A DNA stretch of 64,000 nucleotides from Fen-183 sp963809425 (GTDB taxonomy: Bacteria > Acidobacteriota > Thermoanaerobaculia > UBA5066). How positions within the stretch are numbered: position 1 is the first letter of the stretch; each line of letters begins with the position of its first letter. Below the pieces are notes generated by a model. It saw only the letters and a list, made by a program, of their open reading frames with translations. It was not told the origin of the DNA and ran no database searches. The stretch is from contig CAWEJK010000004.1 of assembly GCA_963809425.1 (NCBI GenBank), positions 1 through 64,000 on the forward strand, in the 5' to 3' direction. Made by a program: the position numbers and the translations under genes. Below are positions 34,582 to 43,782 of this stretch, one piece after another.

Positions 34582-37578
34582 TTACTTCGGGTGCGGTTCG
34601 CGATCGACCTGCCTGATCTTCAGGTAGAGCAGGACCGCGAACAGCGAGATCAATCCGCTCGCCAGGATGAGGCCGTTCCGCCGGAAGCGGTACTCGGCCC
34701 AGACGGCCTTCGAGTCCTGCTGGAGGCCGTCGAGCGCTTTCGACGTCTCCTGGGAGTTGCGCGTGAAGTCGCTGCGGTCGAACGTGTGGATCCCGAGCCG
34801 CGTCTTGCGCAGGTCGTCGTTCACGGCGCTCGACTGGAAGCGCAGCTCGTCCACGTCGAAGCCGCGCTCGGCGAGCCGGTCGACGTCCTTGCCGAGCACG
34901 GCGTGGCGGCTCGCGAGCGTCACGATCGCGTCGTGAAAGTAGTTCGCGGTCTCCTCGCACTTCGGCGTGCCGTAACGCTTGTGACAGCCGTGGCAGAGGG
35001 CCGTCGGCTCGTTCTTCAGCATCTCGTCCGTCGGACGCACGATGTCGTGCTTCCCGTGGCACGTCTCGCATTCGGGCCAGCCATGCTTCTCGAACGCCTT
35101 CTTGTGCGGGCTGCCGTCGAAAAGGCTGCCGTTCGCCGCGTGGCAGTTCCGGCACACCTGCGAGACGAAGGACACCTGCGGCGGGAGCGCGGCGTGGTTC
35201 CCGTGGCAGCCGTTGCAGGCCGGAGCGCCGGAGTCGTGCTTTCCGAGGAGCGCGAGGCCGTGCACGCTCTTCCGGTACTGCTCCAGCTGATTCGTCGGGA
35301 TCGGCGTCACGCCGTCGTCCTTCGTGTAGCCCTTCATGTAGGCCGCGTCCGCGTGACACTTGCCGCACGTCGCCGGGATGTTCTCGCGGTAGACGAGGGA
35401 GTTCGTGCTGTCGGGCGGGCGGATCCCGTGCACGCCGTGACAGCTCACGCACTGCGCGGCCTTCGAGTCCTTCTTTCCGAGCAGAAGCTGGCCGTGCTTG
35501 CTCGTCCGGTACTTCAGGAGCTGGTCGACGGGAAGCGACGGGTTGTAGCTCCGCATGAACTCGCTCGAGGAGTGGCAGCGGGCGCAGAACTCGGGGATCC
35601 ACGAACGGTCCTTGTGCCGGGCTTCGGACGACGGCCAGCGTTTCCCGATCTCGGCTGACATTTCCGCGTCGGACGGCTTGCCGCCGTGGCAGCCCGCGCA
35701 CATGAGGCCGCCGCGGAAGTGCACGTCGCTCACGATCTCGCGCAGGTCGAGGTGGGCGAGCGGGTCGCCCTTCTCCCGCTTGCGAAACAGGATTTCGTCC
35801 GGCAGGTCCGGGTTCGAATGGCAGAGGAAGCAGTTGTCGCCGAGCATGAGCTCGACCTTGCGGTCGTCGACCTCCAGCGAGAGGAGCGCCGCGAGGTGCG
35901 TCGCCCCCGAGAGCGTCCCGGCCTTCGCGGCTCCGAAGAACAGCTCCTGGGCGTGCGTGGGGAGCGCCTTGAATCGCGCGCGGGCCTTCTCGTCGAGGAC
36001 CGGGACGTTCTTTTCCGCCGCGAGGTACATCTTCCTGAAGTCGGCCGGCCAGGCCTCCTCCGCGACGTGCCCCGTGGGAACCGATGCCGTCGTCGCCGGC
36101 GCCGCGGGCGCCGCGGCCTTCTCGTCGGCGCGGGCCGGCGGGGAGAGAAGCGCCGCGAAGGCGAGCGCCGCGGCTGCCGCGGCTCCTCCGCCCCTCACGC
36201 GTCGTGCGATCGCCATCGCCGCGAGGACTGCGAGGGCGACTCCGCCCGCGGCGAGCCAGCTCAGGTGCGCGAAGCCGTTCAGCGCGGCCTGCAGGAGCAC
36301 CGCGTTCGAGAAGTCGAACGCGCCGTGTTTCCACTTCAAGCGGCGCAGCACCGTGACGGCGAGCCCGATCCCGAGGATCCAGATCGCCGCCGTGCGCGCG
36401 ATCGTCGCGGCGAGGACGGGGTCCGCCGCCGGGTCCTTGCCCTCCGGCACCTTGACGCCGACGTCCCACGCCTTGAGCGTCAGGAAGCCGAGGAAGAGGA
36501 TGCCCGCGACGCCGAGGTCCGTGAAGAGCGGGCTCGGGCGGCCCTTCGCCGCGTTGCGGTCGAGGAGCGGCACGAAGAACGCGATGCCCATGAGGATCGT
36601 CGCGAGGAGGAGGCAGGCCTGCGGTCCCTCCATGCCGAGGAAATGGGCCGGGAACTCCTTCAGCATCTGGTAGACCCAGAGGAAGTACCACTCGGGCTTG
36701 ATGCCCGGGTACGCGGGCTTCAGAGGGTTCGCCTTGGCGCCGAGCTCCCACTCCGCGCCGGGGATGCCCGGGCCGAACGGGAGGAGGACGGCGAGGAGCG
36801 CGAGAACGTTCAGGACCACGACCCAGAGAAGCAGATCGCGGAGCGCGAAGTTCGGGAAGAAAGGCATTCCGGGAGTCTTCTTGGGATCGTGCCCTTCCTT
36901 GAGCGGCTCGGCCATCCCCTGCCGCTGAATGAAGAGAAGGTGGCCGCCGATCAAGCCCGCCATCACGAGCGGCAGGATGCAGACGTGCAGCGCGAAGAAG
37001 CGGTAGAGCGTCTGGACGGAGACCTCCTCGCCGCCGCGCAGGACGCGGAGGAGCCAGGGCCCGACGACGGGGACCGCTTTCACGGAGTCGGTGCCGACGG
37101 CCGTCGCGAAGTAGCTGAGCTCGTTCCACGGGAGGAGGTACCCCGAGAAGCCGAAACCGAGGACCAGCCCGAGCATCGCGAAGCCCGAGTACCACGTGAG
37201 CTCGCGCGGCTTGCGGTAGGCCTTCACGAAGAGAACGCTGAAGAGGTGCGCGAGGACGGAGAGGCTCATGAGGTGCGCCGACCAGCAGTGGATCGAGCGG
37301 ATGAGCCAGCCGAACGGGACGCGGCCCACGAGCTGCTTCATGGACTCGTAGGACGTGTTCTCCCCGACCTGGTAGTTCATGAGGAGGAGGATGCCGGTGC
37401 CGATCTGAACGACGAAGAGGAAGAGCGACAGGCCGCCGAGGTAGTACCAGACGATCGAGTGCGCGACGGGCACTTCCTTGTGCGAAAGGAAGCCGACGAG
37501 GTCGGAGAGGTGAAAGCGCTCGTCGACGGCCCCCCAGGCGCGGCTCGCGAGGCTCGGGCGGGGGGACGTCGCGCTCAC
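34582..37578 (-). CDS. Cytochrome b fused to a nonaheme cytochrome c
   Basis: 998 aa. Residues 1-220 are cytochrome b (HCWSAHLMSLSVLAH and HVCILPLVMAGLIGGH give the four heme histidines); the subunit-IV region follows with the quinol-site motif PEWYF. After more helices to about 500 comes a periplasmic part with nine CxxCH sites (CFLCH, CAGCH, CARCH, CVSCH, CGKCH, CNGCH, CRNCH, CETCH, CHGCH) and a last anchor near the C-terminus (GLILASGLISLFAVLLYL). GTG start overlaps the Rieske TGA. This builds quinol oxidation and a multiheme wire into one chain, which is unusual. Confidence 0.88.
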   Translation of the reverse strand: MSATSPRPSLASRAWGAVDERFHLSDLVGFLSHKEVPVAHSIVWYYLGGLSLFLFVVQIGTGILLLMNYQVGENTSYESMKQLVGRVPFGWLIRSIHCWSAHLMSLSVLAHLFSVLFVKAYRKPRELTWYSGFAMLGLVLGFGFSGYLLPWNELSYFATAVGTDSVKAVPVVGPWLLRVLRGGEEVSVQTLYRFFALHVCILPLVMAGLIGGHLLFIQRQGMAEPLKEGHDPKKTPGMPFFPNFALRDLLLWVVVLNVLALLAVLLPFGPGIPGAEWELGAKANPLKPAYPGIKPEWYFLWVYQMLKEFPAHFLGMEGPQACLLLATILMGIAFFVPLLDRNAAKGRPSPLFTDLGVAGILFLGFLTLKAWDVGVKVPEGKDPAADPVLAATIARTAAIWILGIGLAVTVLRRLKWKHGAFDFSNAVLLQAALNGFAHLSWLAAGGVALAVLAAMAIARRVRGGGAAAAAALAFAALLSPPARADEKAAAPAAPATTASVPTGHVAEEAWPADFRKMYLAAEKNVPVLDEKARARFKALPTHAQELFFGAAKAGTLSGATHLAALLSLEVDDRKVELMLGDNCFLCHSNPDLPDEILFRKREKGDPLAHLDLREIVSDVHFRGGLMCAGCHGGKPSDAEMSAEIGKRWPSSEARHKDRSWIPEFCARCHSSSEFMRSYNPSLPVDQLLKYRTSKHGQLLLGKKDSKAAQCVSCHGVHGIRPPDSTNSLVYRENIPATCGKCHADAAYMKGYTKDDGVTPIPTNQLEQYRKSVHGLALLGKHDSGAPACNGCHGNHAALPPQVSFVSQVCRNCHAANGSLFDGSPHKKAFEKHGWPECETCHGKHDIVRPTDEMLKNEPTALCHGCHKRYGTPKCEETANYFHDAIVTLASRHAVLGKDVDRLAERGFDVDELRFQSSAVNDDLRKTRLGIHTFDRSDFTRNSQETSKALDGLQQDSKAVWAEYRFRRNGLILASGLISLFAVLLYLKIRQVDREPHPK

Positions 37579-38036
37579 GCGGCACCTGCGCGGGAGACGG
37601 TCACGGTGCCCTTGAGGTCTCCGTCCACATTGAAGGCCGCGAGCGGACGCGGCGGCGGGCCCGAGATCACGCGCCCGTCCAGCGCGAACTTTCCGTTGTG
37701 GCAGGCGCACCAGACGATGCCGTCGGCGGGCACGAACTGCACCGTGCAGCCCTCATGCGTGCACTTGGCCGAAAGCGCCTTCAGCTTCTGCTCCTTGTCT
37801 TTCAGCAGCAGGACGCGGTCCGTGCCGCACCGCGCGATGAGGAAGCCTTTTGCCGAAAGCTCCTGCTTCTGCGCGTCGGTGAGCGTGGCCTTGTTCGAGC
37901 CGCCTCCGTCCCGGGCCGGCGTCAGGTAACGGAGAACCGGATAGACCACGGCCGCCGCCCAGGCCGTGAGGCTCGTGCCGAGGAGGATGTCGATCCACCG
38001 TCGCCGCGTGGTCGGCGCCTGACCTTCGCGTGCCAA
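37575..38036 (-). CDS. Rieske iron-sulfur protein
   Basis: 153 aa with one N-terminal anchor (WIDILLGTSLTAWAAAVVYPVL) and the Rieske pair CTHEGC and CACHNGKF that ligates the [2Fe-2S] cluster. The start is a TTG at 38036, four bases after the cytochrome c stop, without a clear Shine-Dalgarno; translational coupling is likely. Partner of the fused cytochrome b. Confidence 0.88.
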   Translation of the reverse strand: MAREGQAPTTRRRWIDILLGTSLTAWAAAVVYPVLRYLTPARDGGGSNKATLTDAQKQELSAKGFLIARCGTDRVLLLKDKEQKLKALSAKCTHEGCTVQFVPADGIVWCACHNGKFALDGRVISGPPPRPLAAFNVDGDLKGTVTVSRAGAA

Positions 38037-38039
38037 GGC

Positions 38040-38387
38040 TTACTTGGACTTCGCGTCGCCGGGGTTCGTGCCGGCCTTGATCTCGTCGACGTTCTTCACG
38101 CCGTCGCCGTCGCTGTCGAGACTCTCGATCTTCTCGAACTTGTAGGTCTTCTTCTCGGCCTTCGGGTCGACGACCGCCTTTGTCTGGACGTCCTTCCCGT
38201 ACGCGTTCATCTCGTGGTCTTCCTTCTTCGGGAGCGCCTTCGCGTGACACGTCGAGCACTTGCCCAGAGCGGCCTTGGCGTCGGGATACTTCGCCACGAA
38301 CGCCTTCTGGTTGTCGAGGTTCGCGAGCACCGTCGTGGCGGTGCAGAACGCAAGGAGAGCAAGAACAGCCGTCGTCGTCTTCTTCAT
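38040..38387 (-). CDS. Small secreted monoheme cytochrome c
   Basis: 115 aa, Sec signal peptide (KKTTTAVLALLAFCTATTVLA), one heme site CSTCH at about residues 44-48 and a C-terminal DSDGDGVKNVDEI loop resembling an EF-hand calcium site. First gene of the Rieske/cytochrome operon. Probably the soluble electron carrier of the complex. Confidence 0.8.
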   Translation of the reverse strand: MKKTTTAVLALLAFCTATTVLANLDNQKAFVAKYPDAKAALGKCSTCHAKALPKKEDHEMNAYGKDVQTKAVVDPKAEKKTYKFEKIESLDSDGDGVKNVDEIKAGTNPGDAKSK

Positions 38388-38451
38388 CTCGTTCCTCCAG
38401 TGTGATCGCAGAAAAGCCTGAGCAACCTCGGAAGGATATCCCGAATCTGAA

Positions 38452-40573
38452 TCATTGCGACCGAAGCCGTCTGGCGGCCCCGCGAAACTCGTCGAGCAGC
38501 GCCCGCAACCGGACCTCCTCTCCCGGCGCGTTCGCGAGTCCTCCGAAGGACTCGCGGACGTAGGCGCGGACGATGGCCTCGGCGGGCCGCGCCGCGGCCG
38601 GACCGAACGCCGCGGCGGCGGCGAGCGTCTCGGCGGGAACGGACGCGGGCGTGAGCGGCGCGTCGAGCCGGTGGAGCGCCTTCTGGAGGCGGCGGTAGGC
38701 CGCCGACGCCGGCGCGAGGCCGCGCGTTCTCCACGAGACGCCGAGCGCGCGGCGCCCGAGGAGCACGAGGCAGACCAGAAGGAGCGCGGCCGCCAGAAAG
38801 CCGACCGCCGGCAGACCGCCGAGGAACGGACGCACTCCTCCGCCGGCGCGGCGCACGGCGGAGAGGGCGCCGCCCGCCGCCTCCCGGAGCCTTCGAAGAA
38901 TCTCGGCCTGATCCCCCTGGCCGAAAGAGAGGACGAAGCGGTCGTAGAAAAACTCGAGGCCGTCCGTCACCTGGCGAAAACGCTGCGCGAGCGGGACGGT
39001 CTCGAGCGCCGGCTGTCCGGTCAAGGGCGTCGGGTCGAACGTGACCCAGCCCCGGGCCGGACCGCACCAGACTTCGACCCAGGCGTGGACGTTCTGCCCG
39101 CGAACGAGCACGTATCTCCCGAACGCGCCGACCTCGCCGCCCAGGAACCCGGTCACGAACCGCGTGGGGACGCCGACTTCCCGGAGAAGCAGCGCCATCG
39201 CCGTGGCGAACGTCTGACAGTGACCCTTCCGCCGGTTCAGGACGAAGTCCTCGACGGCGTTCGGGCCGCGCGGCTGGAGGTCCAGCTCGTACGTCCACTT
39301 CCGGAGCGCGGACTCGATCGCGCGCGCGGCGTCTTCCGGATTCGCCGCGGGATCGATCCCGTCGAGCTGAGAGAGCGCGAAAGAGCGCAGCGCCTCCGAC
39401 CCGGCCGGAATTCGTGCTTCGGCCACGTCGCCGGGCTCGAGGTCCGCGACCGGGCGCCTCCCGTACGTCACGCCGTACTGGATCGTGCGGTCCGGCTCGA
39501 ACGACAGGCGCAGGTTCCGCGACGCGTCGCGCTCGACATACGCGAGCCCGGGGTTGCGAAACGAAGTCTCCGAGAGACGCAGCGCGTTGCCGAGCAGCGG
39601 ATAGGGCAGGTAGCGCGTCTGGATCGGCGTGAGGTCGATCGTCATCGCGGTGTCCGCCTCCCGCGCCGCGGCCGCCCGGCGCGAGGGGGACGAACGTCGA
39701 GAAGCCGGAGCGGACGCCGACGGCGGAGCGCTCCGACGGCTTCTTCCAGACCCCGCTCTCCCACCGCGAGAGGGCGAGCGTCCGGAGCCTCAGGACCGCC
39801 GCGGCGCTCTCGCCGAGCGGCTCTTCGCTCGTGATGCGGAGGAAGACGCGGTCGCTCTGCTTGAGGGTGCCGAACAGGTCCGGATCCACGTTCTCCGAGA
39901 ATCCCGTCGTGATCTCGCGCCCCGCTTCCGAGCCCTTCACGTAAGGGGCCTTGAGGCGCGGGAGGAACAGGAAAAGCGGGATCGCGAGCAGCACGGTGGA
40001 CATCACGGAGCCGACGAGCGGGCCGCGGCCCGGAAGAGAGCGCGCCGCGCGATCGCGGCTCCATTCCTCGGGAACCCCGGAGAGGTCGCGCCAGAGGGCC
40101 CACTTCACGAGCACGCTCCAGCCGACGAACGTCACGAGAAGCACGTAGAGAAGGATCGCGTAGTGGAACGAAGTCGAGACCGACGCGACGAACAGGAGAC
40201 CCGACAGGACCAGCGCGAGCGAGAGGTCCCGCTCCCTGCGGATCGCCGCGAGCTTGAAGAGCGTCGTGAAGAGGAGGAGATGGAGCATCGTCTTCAGGAG
40301 CGTCTGGCTCCCGAAACGGACGTCGAGGACGAGGATCGGAAAATAGAGAAGCCCGGCGAGATTCAGGACGCGATTCCCGAGGCGCGGCACTCTTCCCCGG
40401 CGCACGCGTGCCAGAAACAGCGCGAGCGCGCCGAGGTAGACGAGCAGAACGGCGAGCTCGAGCGCGTTGCTGAAGAAGAGGGGCACCGGGGCGAGAAACG
40501 CGAGGCTTCCGAGCGCGAGGAGGCGCTCCTTGAGAAACGGGATTTCGGCGGCGGCCGCGGAGCGCGCGTTCAT
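38452..40573 (-). CDS. TgpA-like transglutaminase membrane protein, frameshifted
   Basis: DUF3488/transglutaminase protein of the MoxR-DUF58-TgpA operon. The N-terminal half (from ATG 40573, MNARSAAAAEIPFLKERLL) has several helices and runs in one frame to about 39665 (GFSTFVPLAPGG); homology continues in another frame (DLTPIQTRYLPYPLL) to the stop at 38452. The second part has the catalytic Cys (RKGHCQTFATAMALLL), His (NVHAWVEVW) and Asp (WVTFDPTP), then one helix and a cytoplasmic tail. A one-base shift in the GC-rich stretch near 39670 is required; sequencing error is plausible. No repeat element is present there. Start overlaps the DUF58 stop (ATGA). Confidence 0.8.
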
Positions 40574-41592
40574 GCGGCGCGCTCCGGCCCGTGGCCCGCC
40601 CTGTACACGGCGACCGAACCCGGGACGATCGCCGAAGCCCGCCCGGGCCCTTTTTCGGGTTCCACGAGCGCGAGAGTCCGCAGAAGCCCGCGCCGGTGCG
40701 CCGGTCCGGAGCCCGGCGGCACGACGAAGCCTCCGAGGAGCAGCCCCACGCGGCTTCCGCGCGTGAGGAGACGCAGCGCGAGGCCCGCGGCCTCGGACAC
40801 CGCTTTCTCGAAAGCGTCGTCCCAGGCCGCGCCGGCGCCCGCCGGGCGGTGCGTGTCGAGCGCCACGAGCGCGTCGCGGCCTTCCTCGGAGGCCCGCTCC
40901 TTCACGATGAATTTGCCCTGGCGCGCCGTCTGGGGCCAATGGACGTCGCGCGGGTCGTCGCCGAAGCCCGCCTCGCGCAGGTTGCGGATCTCGGCACCGC
41001 GCCCCCGCCGCCGGTCGCGCGGATCGCCACCCTCGGCTTCCCGGGGGTCGGGGGGGACGTACGGCACGTTCGCCGGGGCCGGGTAGACGAGGCGCTCGTC
41101 CCCGAGCGCGTGCACCCGTCCCTTTCGGAAGAGCCCGATCGGATAGCCGCTGTACAGGAGGAGCGACTCGATGGACCTCCGGCCGCGTCTCGGGAAGACG
41201 AGGTCGACGCCGCGTTCGACCGGCCGCCCCGGATCGAGGCGGCCGAAGAGAATCGGGGCGGCCGCGCTCGAGATCTTCACGAGAAGGGCGCGCCGCGGCA
41301 GCCGGCCCCGATTCGTCAGCCGCAGCGTGAACCGCACCGGCGCGCCGGCGAAGATCTCCGCGGGGCCCTCCAGCTCGACCGCGACGTTCTCCACGTTCCG
41401 GCGCGAGACGACTCCCGAGACGACGAGAGCGCCGAGGAAGAGCGAGACGAGGACGTAAAGGCCGTTGTTTCCCGTGTTCGTCGCGGCGACGGCGACGACG
41501 AGCGTCATCAGAATGAAGCCGAGTCCGACGTTCGTGACCCGGACCAGGATTCCGGGATGGAGGAGCTTCTGGAGGCGCGCGCCGAAAGCCAC
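40570..41592 (-). CDS. DUF58 domain protein
   Basis: 340 aa. GTG start at 41592, four bases after the MoxR stop. Two N-terminal helices (GLGFILMTLVVAVAA and GLYVLVSLFLGALVVSG) and the C-terminal DUF58 signature (GDDPRDVHWPQTARQGKFIVKE) in a von Willebrand A-like domain. Acts with the MoxR ATPase; its client process is unknown. Confidence 0.88.
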   Translation of the reverse strand: MAFGARLQKLLHPGILVRVTNVGLGFILMTLVVAVAATNTGNNGLYVLVSLFLGALVVSGVVSRRNVENVAVELEGPAEIFAGAPVRFTLRLTNRGRLPRRALLVKISSAAAPILFGRLDPGRPVERGVDLVFPRRGRRSIESLLLYSGYPIGLFRKGRVHALGDERLVYPAPANVPYVPPDPREAEGGDPRDRRRGRGAEIRNLREAGFGDDPRDVHWPQTARQGKFIVKERASEEGRDALVALDTHRPAGAGAAWDDAFEKAVSEAAGLALRLLTRGSRVGLLLGGFVVPPGSGPAHRRGLLRTLALVEPEKGPGRASAIVPGSVAVYRAGHGPERAA

Positions 41593-41596
41593 GGGT

Positions 41597-42553
41597 TCAG
41601 AGGGGAACGGGCGTCTCGTCGAGGATGCGCTGGATCGCGTCGCGCTCCCGCCGGCCGCTTCCCCCGCCGTCCCAGGCGCCCGGCTGCGAGGCGAGGACGC
41701 GGTGGGCGAGCGTCGGGACGGCGACGCGCTTGACGTCGTCGGGAGTCGCATAGGGCCGGCCCGAGACGAGCGCGCGCGCCTGCACCGCGCGGAAAAACCC
41801 CTGCGCGCCCCGCGGCGAGACGCCGAGGAGGAGGTCCTTGCCGCTCCGCGTGCGTCCCACGATCGCGAGCACGTAGTCCATGAGCTTGTCGGCCACGGTG
41901 ACGCGCTCGGTGGCGGCATGGGCCGCCCCCAGCTCCTCGAGCGACAGCGCGGGCGCGAGCGTCGCGAGGATGCGGTCGGCCCCGCCCGACACGAGAAGCC
42001 GCCGCTCCTCGTCTGCGGAGGGATAGCCGAGCGAGATGCGCATGAGGAAACGGTCGAGCTGCGACTCGGGGAGCGGGTAGGTGCCGAGGTACTCCACCGG
42101 GTTCTGCGTCGCGAGGACGAGGAACGGCTCGGGCAGCGGCCGCGTGACGCCGTCGGAGGAGACGGCGCGCTCGTTCATCGCCTGCAGGAGCGCCGCCTGC
42201 GTCTTCGGGGTCGCCCGGTTGATCTCGTCGGCGAGGAGCACGGGCGTGAACACGGGGCCCGGGTGAAACTCGAACTCCTGCGTCCGCACGTTGAATACCG
42301 TGAGACCGAGGATGTCGGACGGAAGCGTGTCCGGGGTGAACTGAATGCGGTGCATGCCGACGCCGAGCGCCTTTCCGAGCGCGGAGGCGAGCGTCGTCTT
42401 GCCCACGCCGGGAACGTCCTCGATGAGGAGGTGGCCGCGCGCGAGAAGGCACACCACCGCGTCCTCGACCGCGGCCGCAGGCCCGCGGTAGGCGGTCCGC
42501 ACGGTCGACACGAGCCGCGCGAGAGACGCGAGAACGGGGGCGGTCGCGGTCAT
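41597..42553 (-). CDS. MoxR-family AAA+ ATPase
   Basis: 318 aa. Walker A EDVPGVGKTTLA, Walker B region LLADEINRATPKTQAALLQAM, and sensor ATQNPVEYLGTYPLPESQLDRFLMR. A chaperone-like ATPase that in other systems remodels or activates partners encoded beside it (DUF58, TgpA). ATG at 42553 overlaps the manC stop by four bases. Confidence 0.93.
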   Translation of the reverse strand: MTATAPVLASLARLVSTVRTAYRGPAAAVEDAVVCLLARGHLLIEDVPGVGKTTLASALGKALGVGMHRIQFTPDTLPSDILGLTVFNVRTQEFEFHPGPVFTPVLLADEINRATPKTQAALLQAMNERAVSSDGVTRPLPEPFLVLATQNPVEYLGTYPLPESQLDRFLMRISLGYPSADEERRLLVSGGADRILATLAPALSLEELGAAHAATERVTVADKLMDYVLAIVGRTRSGKDLLLGVSPRGAQGFFRAVQARALVSGRPYATPDDVKRVAVPTLAHRVLASQPGAWDGGGSGRRERDAIQRILDETPVPL

Positions 42554-43699
42554 CTCCTCAGTCCCTCTTCCACGCTCCGCCGGAGGGCGTCGGACGCGCC
42601 CCGGCGCATGACGAGCAGGCCTTCGGGAGATTCCACGACCACGACGTCCGAGAGGCCGACGACACGCACCGGCCGCGCCTCGGCCAGCACGAGGTTGCCG
42701 GAGCCGTCGACCGCTTCGGCCGGGCCTTCGAGAATGTTCCCCGCGGACGTTCCGCCCCGGAACTCGAAGACGGCGTCCCACGAGCCGAGGTCGCTCCAGC
42801 CGCAGGCGCAGGGCACGGCCAGTACGCTCTTTGTTTTTTCCATGACGGCGACATCGATCGAGATCGAGGGAGAAGAAGAGAAGATTTCTGCGAAGGAAGA
42901 GAGAATCGCCGGCTTTGCGGGCCGCATGCGCGCGGCGGGCGACGTCGAGGATCTTGGGGGCGGTTCGGGAGAGTTCTTCGAACAGGTAAGAGATACGGAA
43001 CAAGAAGATTCCGGCGTTCCAGAGAAAGCGGCCGGACGAGAGAAATTCTTCGGCGCGCGCGAGCGTCGGTTTCTCGACGAACCGCACGACCCGCCGAGGC
43101 GCTTCGCCCCCTCCCCTCTTCCCTTTCTCAGAAATCTTCTCTTCCCTTCTTCTCTTTCCCTTCTCCGAAATCTTCTTCTCTTTCTTCTCTTCAGCAGAAA
43201 TCTCTTCCTCTTCGACCTCCATGTACCCGAACCCGGTTTCCGGCCGCGTCGGCGGAATCCCGAGCGTGACGAATGCGTCGTGTGTCCGCGCCGCCGCGGC
43301 CGCCGCGCGAAGGGCCGCGAGAAACGCCGGCTCGTCGCGCACCGCCTGGTCGGACGGCAGCACCGCGAGCACGGCGTCGGGCGTCTCCTCCGAGGCTGCG
43401 AGCGCCGAGAGGGCGATCGCGGGCGCGGTGTTGCGGCGCACGGGCTCGAGGACGAGGCGCGCGCGCGGGACTTCCGGAAGCTCGGCGCGGAGGAGCTCCT
43501 CGTGCGACGCGCGGCCCGAGACGAAGACGTTCCCGGCCCCGGCGAGTTTCGCGGCGCGCCGCCAGGCCTCCCGAAGCAGCGACTCTCCCCCGGTCAGCGC
43601 GAGAAAGGGCTTCGGCCTGCCTTCGGTCGAGCGCGGCCACAGCCGCGTGCCGCTCCCGCCGGCGAGGATGAGCGCGCGGAGCCCGGCGGTGCTCGACAT
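42550..43699 (-). CDS. manC: Mannose-1-phosphate guanylyltransferase, interrupted by repeat elements
   Basis: Makes GDP-mannose, a plausible donor for the GT4 enzymes at 22-26 kb. ATG 43699; ALILAGGSGTRLWPRS is the nucleotide loop, then FVEKP and FLWNAGIFLF. About 38 Glu/Lys-rich residues (EEEEISAEEKKEKK...) separate TGFGYME from RRVVRFVEKP, coded by tandem motif copies. The homologous C-terminal part (SISIDVAVMEKT, then GWSDLGSWDAV) lies in another frame ending at 42550; the shift is inside a second purine-rich element at about 42880-42901. Either the gene is broken or that element has slipped or been misread. Confidence 0.8.
42866..42905 (+). repeat. Element F at the manC frameshift
   Basis: GAAGATTTCTGCGAAGGAAGAG at 42880-42901, preceded by a GA run; closely matches the consensus of the purine-rich motif. 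Upstream and downstream manC homology are in different frames on either side of it. Confidence 0.55.
43114..43210 (+). repeat. Insert G: three tandem motif copies in manC
   Basis: Three reverse-oriented copies of the motif in about 95 bases: around CTTTCTCAGAAATCTTC (43122-43138), CTTCTCCGAAATCTTC (43159-43174) and CTTCAGCAGAAATCTC (43188-43203). Read on the minus strand they give KKISEKGKR and EKISEKGKR, an in-frame charged insertion. Confidence 0.65.
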
Positions 43700-43782
43700 T
43701 CCAGAGATTGTACGGGCGCCGAGCTCCGGGCGATCAGGCGCCCGGGCGGTCGAAGGTCGGGGATCGACGCGTGAGCCGCGGG

